Below, in pieces: positions 42,040-54,319 of a stretch of 64,000 nucleotides of DNA. The stretch is from Nymphaea colorata. Its lineage: Eukaryota; Streptophyta; Magnoliopsida; Nymphaeales; Nymphaeaceae. Position numbers and translations under genes: made by a program. Positions within the stretch are counted from its first letter, which is position 1. Every line of letters starts with the position of its first letter. Below the pieces are notes generated by a model that saw nothing but the letters and a program-made list of their open reading frames with translations, was not told the DNA's origin and searched no databases. The stretch is taken from positions 1-64,000 of the forward strand of contig NW_022204679.1 of NCBI RefSeq assembly GCF_008831285.2. The letters are read 5' to 3'.

Positions 42040-45000
42040 GACACCAAATGAATCACTCGAATCTCATTCATTTTCATACAAACTTGTGATTCGATCTACT
42101 AAATCATTTAATATAGATGTAACAACAAGTTAAACACATTCAATTAAGCATGCATGATCATATGAATCATTTAAATCTCACTTGTATTGGTACGAACGCG
42201 TGATTTCAATCCTTTAGATCGTTCACTATAGATGTAACAACAAATTCAACTCATCGGACTAATTACACGCATTCAAAGTAATGCATAGATCCCATTTGTA
42301 TCCATATGAACTTGCGATTTCAATCATTAAATCATTCATTATAGATGTAATACAAGTGAAATACACTAGATTAACTGTAAGGGACCAACTTAATGACCTG
42401 ACTCTCATTCATTTCCAACGAACTTCTTATTTCAAGCCACTAAGTCATTCTATACGTATGTAACAAATGGCTACGCACACTCAATTAAATATATTGATCA
42501 AATATATTAATAACAAGTGAAAATGAATCATTTAATCTCTCAATTAAATATATGTGATCAAATATATGTAATAACAAGTGAAACATATTAGGTTACCTAC
42601 AAGACACCAAATGAATCACTCAAATCTCATTCATTTCCATACAAACCTATGATTTCAATATACTAAATCATTTAATATAACGTAACAACAAGTTAAGCAC
42701 ATTCAATTAAGTATGCGTGATCAAATGAATCACTTAAATCTCACTCGTATCGAGACGAGTGATTTAGTGTGCGTATGGATACAAATGAATGAGATGTAAC
42801 AACATGTTCAACTTATTGAACAAACTACAAGGGATCAAACTAAACTAATCCATAGGTCTCCTTTACATCCATATAAACTTGTGAGTTTTTATCGTTTAAA
42901 TCGTTGATCATAGATGTCATAACGAGTGAAACACATTAGGTTAATTATAAGACACCAAATGAATCACTCAAATCTCATTTATTTTCACACAAACTTGTGA
43001 TTTGAATTCACTTAATCTAGCAATATGGATGTAACAACAAGTTAAGCACATTCAATTAAGTATGTGTGATCATTTGAATCACTTAAATCGCACTTGTATT
43101 GATACGAACTTGTGATTTCAATCATTTAGATCGTGCACTATAGTTGTAACAATAAATTCAACTCATCGGACTAACTACAGCGTTTGTATCCACATGAACA
43201 TGTGATTTCAATCATTTAAATCATTCATTATATATGTATTCCAAACGAACTTCTGGTATCAAAGCCACTAGGTCATTCTATACGTAAGTAAGAAATGGTC
43301 ACGCACATTCAATTAAATACAAGTGATCAATTATATGTAATAACAAGTGAAAATAATCACTTAATCTCTCAATTAAATATAAGTGATCAAATATATGTAA
43401 TAACAAGTGAAACACATTAGGTTACTTACAAGACACCAAATGAATCACTCCAATATCATTCATTTTCATACAAACCTATGATTTTAATCTACTAAATCAT
43501 TTAATATAGACGTAACAACAAGTTAAGCACATTCAATTACGTATGTGTGATAAAATGAATCACTTAAATCCCACTCGTATTGATACGAACTTGTGATTTC
43601 AATTCCTTACATCGATCACCATAGATGTAAGAACTAGTTCAACTTATTGAACTAACTACAAGGGATCAAACTAATGCATAGGTCTCCTTTTATCCATACA
43701 AACTTGTAAGTTTTAATCATTTAAATCATTGATCAAAGATGTAATAACAAGTGAAACACAATAGGTTAACTACAAGACACCAAATGAATCACTCGAATCT
43801 CATTCATTTTCGCACAAACTTGTGATTTCAATCTACTAAATCATTATTATAGACGTAACAACAAGTTAAACACATTCAATTAAGTATGCATGATTATATG
43901 AATCACTTAAATCTCACTTGTATTCGTACGAACATGTGATTTCAATCCTTTAGAACGTTCCTATAGATGTAACAACAAATTCAACTCATCGGACTAACTA
44001 CACGTGTACAAATATAGTGACTTCAACCATTTGATCCATATAAACTTGTGATTTCAACCATTTAAATCATTCATTATAGATGTAATAACAAGTGAAATAC
44101 ATTAGATTAACTATAAGGGACCAATATAGTGACTTGACTCTCATTCATTTCCAAACGGACTTCTTTTTTCAAGCCACTAAGTCATTCTATACGTATGTAA
44201 CAAATGGTTACGCACATTCAATTAAATATAAGTTATCAAATGTATGTAAGAACAAGTAAAAATGAATCACATAATCTCTCGATTAAACATAAGTGATCAA
44301 ATGTATGTAATAACAAGTGAAACACATTAAGTTACCTGTAAGACACCAAATGAATCACTCGAATCCATTCATTTTCATATAAACCTATGATTTGAATTTA
44401 CTAAATCATTTAATATAAACGTAACAACAAGTTAAGTACATTCAATTAAATATGCGTGATCAATTGAATCACTTAAATCCACTCGTATTGATGTGAACTT
44501 GTGCATCGATCACTATAGATGTAACAACATGTTCAACTTATCGTACAAACTAGAAAGGATCAAACTAATGCATAGGTCTCCTTTATATCCATATAAACTT
44601 GTGAGTTTTAATTATTTAAATCATTGATCATGGATGTAATAACATGTGAAACACGTTAGGTTAACTATAAGACACCAAATGAATCACTCGAATCACATTC
44701 ATTTTCATACAAACTTGTGATTTCAGTTCACTTAATCAAGCAACATGGATGTAACAATAAGTTAAGCACATTCAATTAAGTATGTGTGATCATTTGAATC
44801 ACTTAAATCGCACTTGTATTGATACGAACTTGTAATTTCAATCCTTTAGATCGTGCACTATAGTCGTACCAATACGAGTCAGATTTAAGTGATTCATATG
44901 ATCACGCATACTTTATTGAATGTACTTGACTTATTGTTATATCCATGTTAAATGATTTAGTAGATTGAAATCACAGGCTTGCATGAAAATGAATGAGATT

Positions 45001-45181
45001 TGAGTGATTCATTTGGTGCCCTATTGTTAACCTAATTCACTTGTTAAGCACATTCAATTAAATTACAAGTGAAACACATTAGGTTAACTATATGACACCA
45101 AATGAATCACTTGTTAAGGACATCCGTATTAAGAATCATTATAAATGTAACAACTAGTGAAACACATTAGGTAAACCATAA
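42040..45181 (+). repeat. Family A HOR copy 15, 3142 bp
   Basis: Full length with scattered base losses, which break the recurrent 67-codon frame in module 1 and leave only an unrelated 60-codon frame at 42281-42463. The stem-loop has loop ATCGAG near 42751. The inverted repeat is at 44646-45040. Confidence 0.94.
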
Positions 45182-47713
45182 GACACCAAATGAATCACTC
45201 GAATCTCATTCATTTCATACAACTTGTGATTTCGATCTACTAAATCATTTAATATAGATGTAACAACAAGTTAAACACATTCAATTAAGCATGCATGATC
45301 ATATGAATCATTTAAATCTCACTTGTATTGGTACGAACGCGTGATTTCAATCCTTTAGATCGTTCACTATAGATGTAACAACAAATTCAACTCATCGGAC
45401 TAATTACACGCATTCAAAGTAATGCATAGATCCCATTTGTATCCATATGAACTTGCGATTTCAATCATTCAAATCATTCATTATAGATGTAATGACAAGT
45501 GAAATACACTAGATTAACTGTAAGGGACCAACTTAATGACCTGACTCTCATTCATTTCCAGACGAACTTCTTATTTCAAGCCGCTAAGTCATTCTATACG
45601 TATGTAACAAATGGCTACGCACACTCAATTAAATATATTGATCAAATATATAATAACAAGTGAAAATGAATCATTTAATCTCTCAATTAAATATATGTGA
45701 TCAAATATATGTAATAAAAGTGAAACATATTAGGTTACCTACAAGACACCAAATGAATCACTCAAATCTCATTCATTTCCATACAAACCTATGATTTCAA
45801 TATACTAAATCATTTAATATAGACGTAACAACAAGTTAAGCACATTCAATTAAGTATGCGTGATCAAATGAATCACTTAAATCTCACTCGTATCGAGACG
45901 AGTGATTTAGTGTGCGTATGGATACAAATGAATGAGATGTAACAACATGTTCAACTTATTGAACAAACTACAAGGGATCAAACTAAACTAATCCATAGGT
46001 CTCCTTTACATCCATATAAACTTGTGAGTTTTTATCGTTTAAATCGTTGATCATAGATGTCATAACGAGTGAAACACATTAGGTTAATTATAAGACACCA
46101 AATGAATCACTCAAATCTCATTTATTTTCACACAAACTTGTGATTTGAATTCACTTAATCTAGCAATATGGATGTAACAACAAGTTAAGCACATTCAATT
46201 AAGTATGTGTGATCATTTGAATCACTTAAATCGCACTTGTATTGATACGAACTTGTGATTTCAATCATTTAGATCGTGCACTATAGTTGTAACAATAAAT
46301 TCAACTCATCGGACTAACTACACGCGTTTGTATCCACATGAACATGTGATTTCAATCATTTAAATCATTCATTATATATGTATTCCAAACGAACTTCTGG
46401 TATCAAAGCCACTAGGTCATTCTATACGTAAGTAAGAAATGGTCACGCACATTCAATTAAATACAAGTGATCAATTATATGTAATAACAAGTGAAAATGA
46501 ATCACTTAATCTCTCAATTAAATATAAGTGATCAAATATATGTAATAACAAGTGAAACACATTAGTTACTTACAAGACACCAATGAATCACTCAATATCA
46601 TTCATTTTCATACAAACCTATGATTTTAATCTACTAAATCATTTAATATAGACGTAACAACAAGTTAAGCACATTCAATTACGTATGTGTGATAAAATGA
46701 ATCACTTAAATCCCACTCGTATTGATACGAACTTGTGATTTCAATTCCTTACATCGATCACCATAGATGTAAGAACTAGTTCAACTTATTGAACTAACTA
46801 CAAGGGATCAAACTAATGCATAGGTCTCCTTTAATCCATACAAACTTGTAAGTTTTAATCATTTAAATCATTGATCAAAGATGTAATAACAAGTGAAACA
46901 CAATAGGTTAACTACAAGACACCAAATGAATCACTCGAATCTCATTCATTTTCGCACAAACTTGTGATTTCAATCTACTAAATCATTTATTATAGACGTA
47001 ACAACAAGTTAAACACATTCAATTAAGTATGCATGATTATATGAATCACTTAAATCTCACTTGTATTCGTACGAACATGTGATTTCAATCCTTTAAACGT
47101 TCCCTATAGATGTAACAACAAATTCAACTCATCGGACTAACTACACGTGTACAAATATAGTGACTTCAACCATTTGTATCCATATAAACTTGTGATTTCA
47201 ACCATTTAAATCATTCATTATAGATGTAATAACAAGTGAAATACATTAGATTAACTATAAGGGACCAATATAGTGACTTGACTCTCATTCATTTCCAAAC
47301 GGACGTCTTTTTCAAGCCACTAAGTCATTCTATACGTATGTAACAAATGGTTACGCACATTCAATTAAATATAAGTTATCAAATGTATGCAAGAACAAGT
47401 AAAAATGAATCACATAATCTCTCGATTAAACATAAGTGGTCAAATGTATGTAATAACAAGTGAAACACATTAAGTTACCTGTAAGACACCAAATGAATTA
47501 CTCGAATCCCATTCATTTTCATATAAACCTATGATTTGAATTTACTAAATCCTTTAATATAAACGTAACAACAAGTTAAGCACATTCAATTAAATTACAA
47601 GTGAAACACATTAGGTTAACTATATGACACCAAATGAATCACTTGTTAAGGACATCCGTATTAAGAATCATTATAAAAGTAATAACTAGTGAAACACATT
47701 TGGTAAACCATAA
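45182..47713 (+). repeat. Family A HOR copy 16, 2532 bp, lacking the long inverted repeat
   Basis: Near 47575-47585 the A submonomer of module 6 (AACGTAACAACAAGTTAAG) joins the sequence just beyond the right arm (CACATTCAATTAAATTAC). About 620 bp is lost, including both arms and the spacer. This is the only complete forward copy without the fold-back. Confidence 0.92.
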
Positions 47714-49185
47714 GACACCAAATGAATCACTCGAATCTCATTCATTTTCATACAAACTTGTGATTTCGATCTACTAAATCATTTAATATAGATGTAACAA
47801 CAAGTTAAACACATTCAATTGAGCATGCATGATCATATGAATCATTTAAATCTCACTTGTATTGGTACGAACGCGTGATTTCAATCCTTTAGATCGTTCA
47901 CTATAGATGTAACAACAAATTCAACTCATCGGACTAATTACACGCATTCAAATAATGCATAGATCCCATTTGTATCCATATGAACTTGCGATTTCTATCA
48001 TTTAAATCATTCATTATAGATGTAATAACAAGTGAAATACACTAGATTAACTGTAAGGGACCAACTTAATGACCTAACTCTCATTCATTTCCAAACGAAC
48101 TTCTTATTTCAAGCCACTAAGTCATTCTATACGTATGTAACAAATGGCTACGCACACTCAATTAAATATATTGATCAAATATATGTAATAACAAGTGAAA
48201 ATGAATCATTTAATCTCTCAATTAAATATATGTGATCAAATATATGTAATAACAAGTGAAACATATTAGGTTACCTACAAGACACCAAATGAATCACTCA
48301 AATCTCATTCATTTCCATACAAACCTTTGATTTCAATATACTAAATGATTTAATATAGACGTAACAACAAGTTAAGGACATTCAATTAAGTATGCGTGAT
48401 CAAATGAATCACTTAAATCTCACTCGTATCGAGACGAGTGATTTAGTGTGCGTATGGATACAAATGAATGAGATGTAACAACATGTTCAACTTATTGAAC
48501 AAACTACAAGGGATCAAACTAAACTAATCCATAGGTCTCCTTTACATCCATATAAACTTGTGAGTTTTTATCGTTTAAATCGTTGATCATAGATGTCATA
48601 ACGAGTGAAACACATTAGGTTAATTATAAGACACCAAATGAATCACTCAAATCTCATTTATTTTCACACAAACTTGTGATTTGAAATCACTTAATCTAGC
48701 AATATGGATGTAACAACAAGTTAAGCACATTCAATTAAGTATGTGTGATCATTTGAATCACTTAAATCGCACTTGTATTGATACGAACTTGTGATTTCAA
48801 TCATTTAGATCATGCACTATAGTTGAACAATAAATTCAACTCATCGGACTAACTACACGCGTTTGTATCCACATGAACATGTGATTTCAATCATTTAAAT
48901 CATTCATTATATATGTATTCCAAACGAACTTCTGGTATCAAAGCCACTAGGTCATTCTATACGTAAGTAAGAAATGGTCACGCACATTCAATTAAATACT
49001 AGTGATCAATTATATGTAATAACAAGTGAAAATCAATCACTTAATCTCTCAATTAAATATAAGTGATCAAATATATGTAATAACAAGTGAAATTCATTAG
49101 GTTACTTACAAGACACCAAATGCATCACTCCAATATCATTCATTTTCATACAAACATATGATTTTAATCTACTAAATCATTTAAT
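47714..49185 (+). repeat. Family A HOR copy 17, partial, ends at the orientation switch
   Basis: Modules 1 to 3 and the start of module 4 are readable, with more substitutions than in earlier copies. It stops inside the A submonomer of module 4 at CTACTAAATCATTTAAT, where the opposite orientation begins. Confidence 0.92.
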
Positions 49186-49190
49186 CTAGT
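49181..49190. other. Orientation-switch junction within family A
   Basis: Forward sequence ACTAAATCATTTAAT would normally continue as ATAGACG; here it continues as CTAGTGTATTTCACTTG, the complement of the module-1 word CAAGTGAAATACACTAG. The parents share TTAAT or a few bases more, so the joint shows short microhomology. Unit offset about 1470 is fused to inverted offset about 330, so it is not a simple mirror point. Confidence 0.88.
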
Positions 49191-49518
49191 GTATTTCACT
49201 TGTTATTACATCTATAATGAATGATTTAAATGATTGAAATCGCAAGTTCATATGGATACAAATGGGATCTATGCATTACTTTGAATGCGTGTAATTAGTC
49301 CGATGAGTTGAACTTGTTATTACATCTATAGTGAACGATCTAAAGCATTGAAATCACCCGTTCGTACCAATACAAGTGAGATTTAAATGATTCATATGAT
49401 CATGCATGCTTAATTGAATGTGTTTAACTTGTTGTTACATCTATATTAAATGATTGAGTAGATCGAAATCACAAGTTTGTATGAAAATGAATGAGATTCG
49501 AGTGATTGATTTGGTGTC
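49186..49518 (-). repeat. Inverted family A copy i, first ~330 bp of the unit
   Basis: Reads back from the C/D border of module 1 to the unit start. It contains C, B and A submonomers as complements, with a few private changes (CACCCGTTCG near 49357, GATTGAGTAGATC near 49452). Confidence 0.88.
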
Positions 49519-52032
49519 TTATGGTTTACATAATGTGTTTCACTAGTTGTTACATTTAAAATGATTCTTAATACGGATGTCCTTAACAATAGGGCACCAA
49601 ATGAATCACTCAAATCTCATTCATTTTCATGCAAGCCTGTGATTTCAATCTACTAAATCATTTAACATGGATATAACAATAAGTCAGTACATTCAATAAA
49701 GTATGCGTGATCATATGAATCACTTAAATCTGACTCGTATTGGTACGACTATAGGCACGATCTAAAGGATTGAAATTACAAGTTTGTATCAATACAAGTG
49801 CGATTTAAGTGATTCAAATGATCACACATACTTAATTGAATGTGTTTAACTTATTGTTACATCCATGTTGCTTGATTAAGTGAACTGAAATCACAAGTTT
49901 GTATGAAAATGAATGTGATTCGAGTGATCATTTGGTGTCTTATAGTTAACCTAACGTGTTTCACATGTTATTACATTCATGATCAATATTTAAATAATTA
50001 AAACTCACAAGTTTATATGGACATAAAGGAGACCTATGCATTACTTTGATCCTTTCTAGTTTGTACGATAAGTTGAACATGTTGTTACATCTATAGTGAT
50101 CGATGCACAAGTTCACATCAATACGAGTGGATTTAAGTGATTCAATTGATCACGCATATTTAATTGAATGTACTTAACTTTTGTTACGTTTATATTAAAT
50201 GATTTAGTAAATTCAAATCCTAGGTTTATATGAAAATGAATGGGATTCGAGTGATTCATTTGGTGTCTTACAGGTAACTTAATGTGTTTCACTTGTTATT
50301 ACGTACATTTGATCACTTATGTTTAATCGAGAGATTATGTGATTCATTTTTACTTGTTCTTACATACATTTGATAACTTATATTTAATTGAATGTGCGTA
50401 ACCATTTGTTACATACGTATAGAATGACTTAGTGGCTTGAAAAAAGAAGTCCGTTTGGAAATGAATGAGAGTCAAGTCACTATATTGGTCCCTTATAGTT
50501 AATCTAATGTATTTCACTTGTTATTACATCTATAATGAATGATTTAAATGGTTGAAATCACAATTTATATGGATGCAAATGGTTGAAGTCACTATATTTG
50601 TACACGTGTAGTTAGTTCGATGAGTTGAATTTGTTGTTACATCTATAGGGAATGTTCTAAAGGATTGAAATCACATGTTCGTATGAATACAAGTGAGATT
50701 TCAGTGATTTATATAATCATGCATACTTAATTGAATGTGTTTAACTTGTTGTTACGTCTATAATAAATGATTTAGTAGATTGAAATCACAAGTTTGTGCG
50801 AAAATGAATGAGATTCGAGTGATTCATTTGGTGTCTTGTAGTTAACCTATTGTGTTTCACTTGTTATTACATCTTTGATCAATGATTTAAATGATTAAAA
50901 CTTACAAGTTTGTATGGATATAAAGGAGACCTATGCATTAGTTTGATCCCTTGTAGTTAGTTCGATAAGTTGAACTAGTTCTTACATCTATGGTGATCAA
51001 TGTAAGGAATTGAAATCACAAGTTCGTATCAATACGAGTGGGATTTAAGTGATTCATTTTATCACACATTCGTAATTAAAAGTGCTTAACTTGTTGTTAC
51101 GTCTATATTAAATGATTTAGTAGATTAAAATCATAGGTTTGTATGAAAATGAATGATATTGGAGTGATTCATGTGGTGTCTTGTAAGTAACCTAATGTGT
51201 TTCACTTGTTATTACATATATTTGATCACTTATATTTAATTGAGAGAATAAGTGATTCATTTTCACTTGTTATACATCTCATTCATTTGTATCCATACGC
51301 ACACTAAATCACTCGTCTCAATACGAGTGAGATTTAAGTGATTTATTTGATCACGCATACTTAATTGAATGTGCTTAACTTGTGGTTAGGTCTATATTAA
51401 ATGATTTAGTATATTGAAATGATAGGTTTGTATGTAAATGAATGAGATTTGAGTGATTCATTTGGTGTCTTGAAGGTAACCTAATATGTTTCACTTGTTA
51501 TTACATATATTTGATCACATATATTTAATTGAGAGATTAAATGAGTCATTTTCACTTGTTATTACATATATTTGATCAATATATTTAATTGAGTGTGTGT
51601 AGCCATTTGTTACATACGTATAGAATGACTTAGTGGCTTGAAATAAGAAGTTCGTTTGGAAATGAATGAGAGTCAGGTCATTAAGTTGGTCCCTTACAGT
51701 TAATCTAGTGTATTTCACTTGTTATTACATCTATAATACTGATTTAAATGATTGAAATCACAAGTTCATATGGATACAAATGGGATCTATGCATTACTTG
51801 AATGCGTGTAATTAGTCCGATGAGTTGAATTTGTTGTTACATCTATAGTGAACGATCTAAAGGATTAAATCACGCGTTCGTACCATACAAGTGAGATTTA
51901 AATGATTCATATGATCATGCATGCTTAATTGAATATGTTTAACTTGTTGTTACATCTATATTAAATGATTTAGTAGATCGAATCACAAGTTTGTATGAAA
52001 ATGAATGAGATTCGAGTGATTCATTTGGTGTC
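49519..52032 (-). repeat. Inverted family A copy ii, 2514 bp, two internal deletions
   Basis: The connector is shortened by about 85 bp at CCTTAACAATAGGGCACC (near 49580). A further ~550 bp is missing near 51272, where the D part of module 3 joins the small inverted insert of module 2 (TGTTATACATCTCATTC). The inverted repeat is near 49588-49964, with substitutions such as CTATAGGCACG in its spacer. Confidence 0.88.
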
Positions 52033-54319
52033 TTATGGTTTACCTAATGTGTTTCACTAGTTGTTACATTTATAATGATCTTAATACGGATGTCCTTAAC
52101 AAGTGATTCATTTGGTGTCATATAGTTAACCTAATGTGTTTCACTTGTAATTTAATTGAATGTGCTTAACAAGTGAATTAGGTTAACAATAGGGCACCAA
52201 ATGAATCACTCAAATCTCATTCATTTTCATGCAAGCCTGTGATTTCAATCTACTAAATCATTTAACATGGATATAACAATAAGTCAAGTACATTCAATAA
52301 AGTATGCGTGATCATATGAATCACTTAAATCTGACTCGTATTTGTACGACTATAGTGCACGATCTAAATGATTGAAATTACAAGTTCGTATCAATACAAG
52401 TGCGATTTAAGTGATTCAAATGATCACACATACTTAATTGATTGTGCTTAACTTATTGTTACATCCTTGTTGCTTAATTAAGTGAACTGAAATCACAAGT
52501 TTGTATGAAAATGAATGTGATTCGAGTGATTCATTTGGTGTCTTATAGTTAACCTAACGTGTTTCACTTGTTATTACATCCATGATCAATGATTTAAATA
52601 ATTAAAACTCACAAGTTTATATGGATATAAAGGAGACCTATGCATTAGTTTGATCCTTTCTAGTTTGTACGACAAGTTGAACATGTTGTTACATCTATAG
52701 TGATCGATGCACAAGTTCACATCAATACGAGTGGGATTAAGTGATCCAATTAATTGAATGTACTTAACTTGTTGTCACGTTTATATTAAATGATTTAGTA
52801 AATTCAAATCATAGGTTATATCAAAATGAATAGATTCGAGTGATTCATTTGGTGTCTTACAGGTAACTTAATGTGTTTCACTTGTATTACATACATTTGA
52901 TCACTTATGTTTAATCGAGAGATTATGTGATTCATTTTTACTTGTTCTTACATACATTTGATAACTTATATTTAATTGAATGTGCGTAACCATTTGTTAC
53001 ATACGTATAGAATGACTTAGTGGCTTGAAGAAAGACGTCCGTTTGGAAATGAATGAGAGTCAAGTCACTATATTGGTCCCTTATAGTTAATCTAATGTAT
53101 TTCACTTGTTATTACATCTATAATGAATGATTTAAGTGGTTGAAATCACAAGTTTATATGGATACAAATGGTTGAAGTCACGATATTTGTACACGTGTAG
53201 TTAGTCCGATGAGTTGAATTTGTTGTTACATCTATAGGGAACGTTCTAAAGGATTGAAATCACAAGTTCGTATCAATACAAGTGCGATTTAAGTGATTCA
53301 AATGATCACACATACTTAATTGAATGTGCTTAACTTGTTGTTACATCCATATTCCTAGATTAAGTGAATTCAAATCACAAGTTTGTGTGAAAATAAATGA
53401 GATTTGAGTGATTCATTTGGTGTCTTATAATTAACCTAATGTGTTTCACTCGTTATGACATCTATGATCAACGATTAAACGATAAAAACTCACAAGTTCA
53501 TATGGATGTAAAGGAGACCTATGGATTAATTTTGTTTGTTCAATAAGTCGAACATGTTGTTACATCTCATTCATTTGTATCCATACGCACACTAAATCAC
53601 TCGTCTCAATACGAGTGAGATTTAAGTGATTCATTTGATCACACATACTTAATTGAATGTGCTTAACTTGTCGTTACGTCTATATTAAATGATTTAGTAT
53701 ATTGAAATCATAGGTTTGTATGGAAATGAATGAGATTTGAGTGATTCATTTGGTGTCTTGTAGTTAACCTAATATGTTTCACTTGTTATTACATATATTT
53801 GATCTCATATATTTAATTGAGAGATTAAATGATCATTTTCACTTGTTATTACATATATTTGATCAATATATTTAATTGAGTGTGCGTAGCCATTTGTTAC
53901 ATACGTATAGAATGACTTAGTGGCTTGAAATAAGAAGTTCGTATGGAAATGAATGAGAGTCAGGTCATTAAGTTGGTCCCTTACAGTTAATCTAGTGTAT
54001 TTTACTTGTTATTACATCTATAATGAATGATTTAAATGATTGAAATCGCAAGTTCATATGGATACAAATGGATCTATGCATTACTTTGAATGCGTTAATT
54101 AGTCCGATGAGTTGAATTTGTTGTTACATCTATAGTGAACGATCTAAAGGATTAAATCACGCGTTCGTACCATACAAGTGAGATTTAAATGATTCATATG
54201 ATCATGCATGCTTAATTGAATGTGTTTAACTTGTTGTTACATCTATATTAAATGATTTAGTAGATCAAATCACAAGTTTGTATGAAAATGAATGAGATTC
54301 GAGTGATTCATTTGGTGTC
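52033..54319 (-). repeat. Inverted family A copy iii, 2287 bp, internal deletion
   Basis: Near 53260-53275 the B submonomer of module 5 passes into that of module 3 (AAAGGATTGAAATCACAAG, then GTATCAATACAAGTGCG). This removes about 830 bp, the combined length of module 4 and one module-3 equivalent. The inverted repeat is at 52173-52567. Confidence 0.88.

Larger units (their letters stand above)
1..49185 (+). repeat. Family A satellite array, 3155-bp higher-order repeat, 17 tandem copies
   Basis: Copies were phased on the word GACACCAAATGAATCACTCG that follows AGGTAAACCATAA. Unit starts fall at 3117, 6272, 9191, 12112, 15038, 17961, 21100, 24459, 27611, 30755, 34680, 37489, 40641, 42040, 45182 and 47714; the first copy begins about 20 bp before the window. 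All copies are head to tail and most are nearly identical when read side by side. Each unit is made of diverged submonomers of about 115 bp, so this is a true higher-order repeat. No coding, RNA or mobile-element sequence interrupts it apart from the poly(A) stretch near 22.7 kb. A structural or centromeric/heterochromatic role is inferred from organisation only. Confidence 0.96.

Noticed and set aside
42281-42463. A 60-codon frame in copy 15.
   Set aside because: It is produced by a base loss in the module-1 C submonomer and overlaps repeat sequence only.
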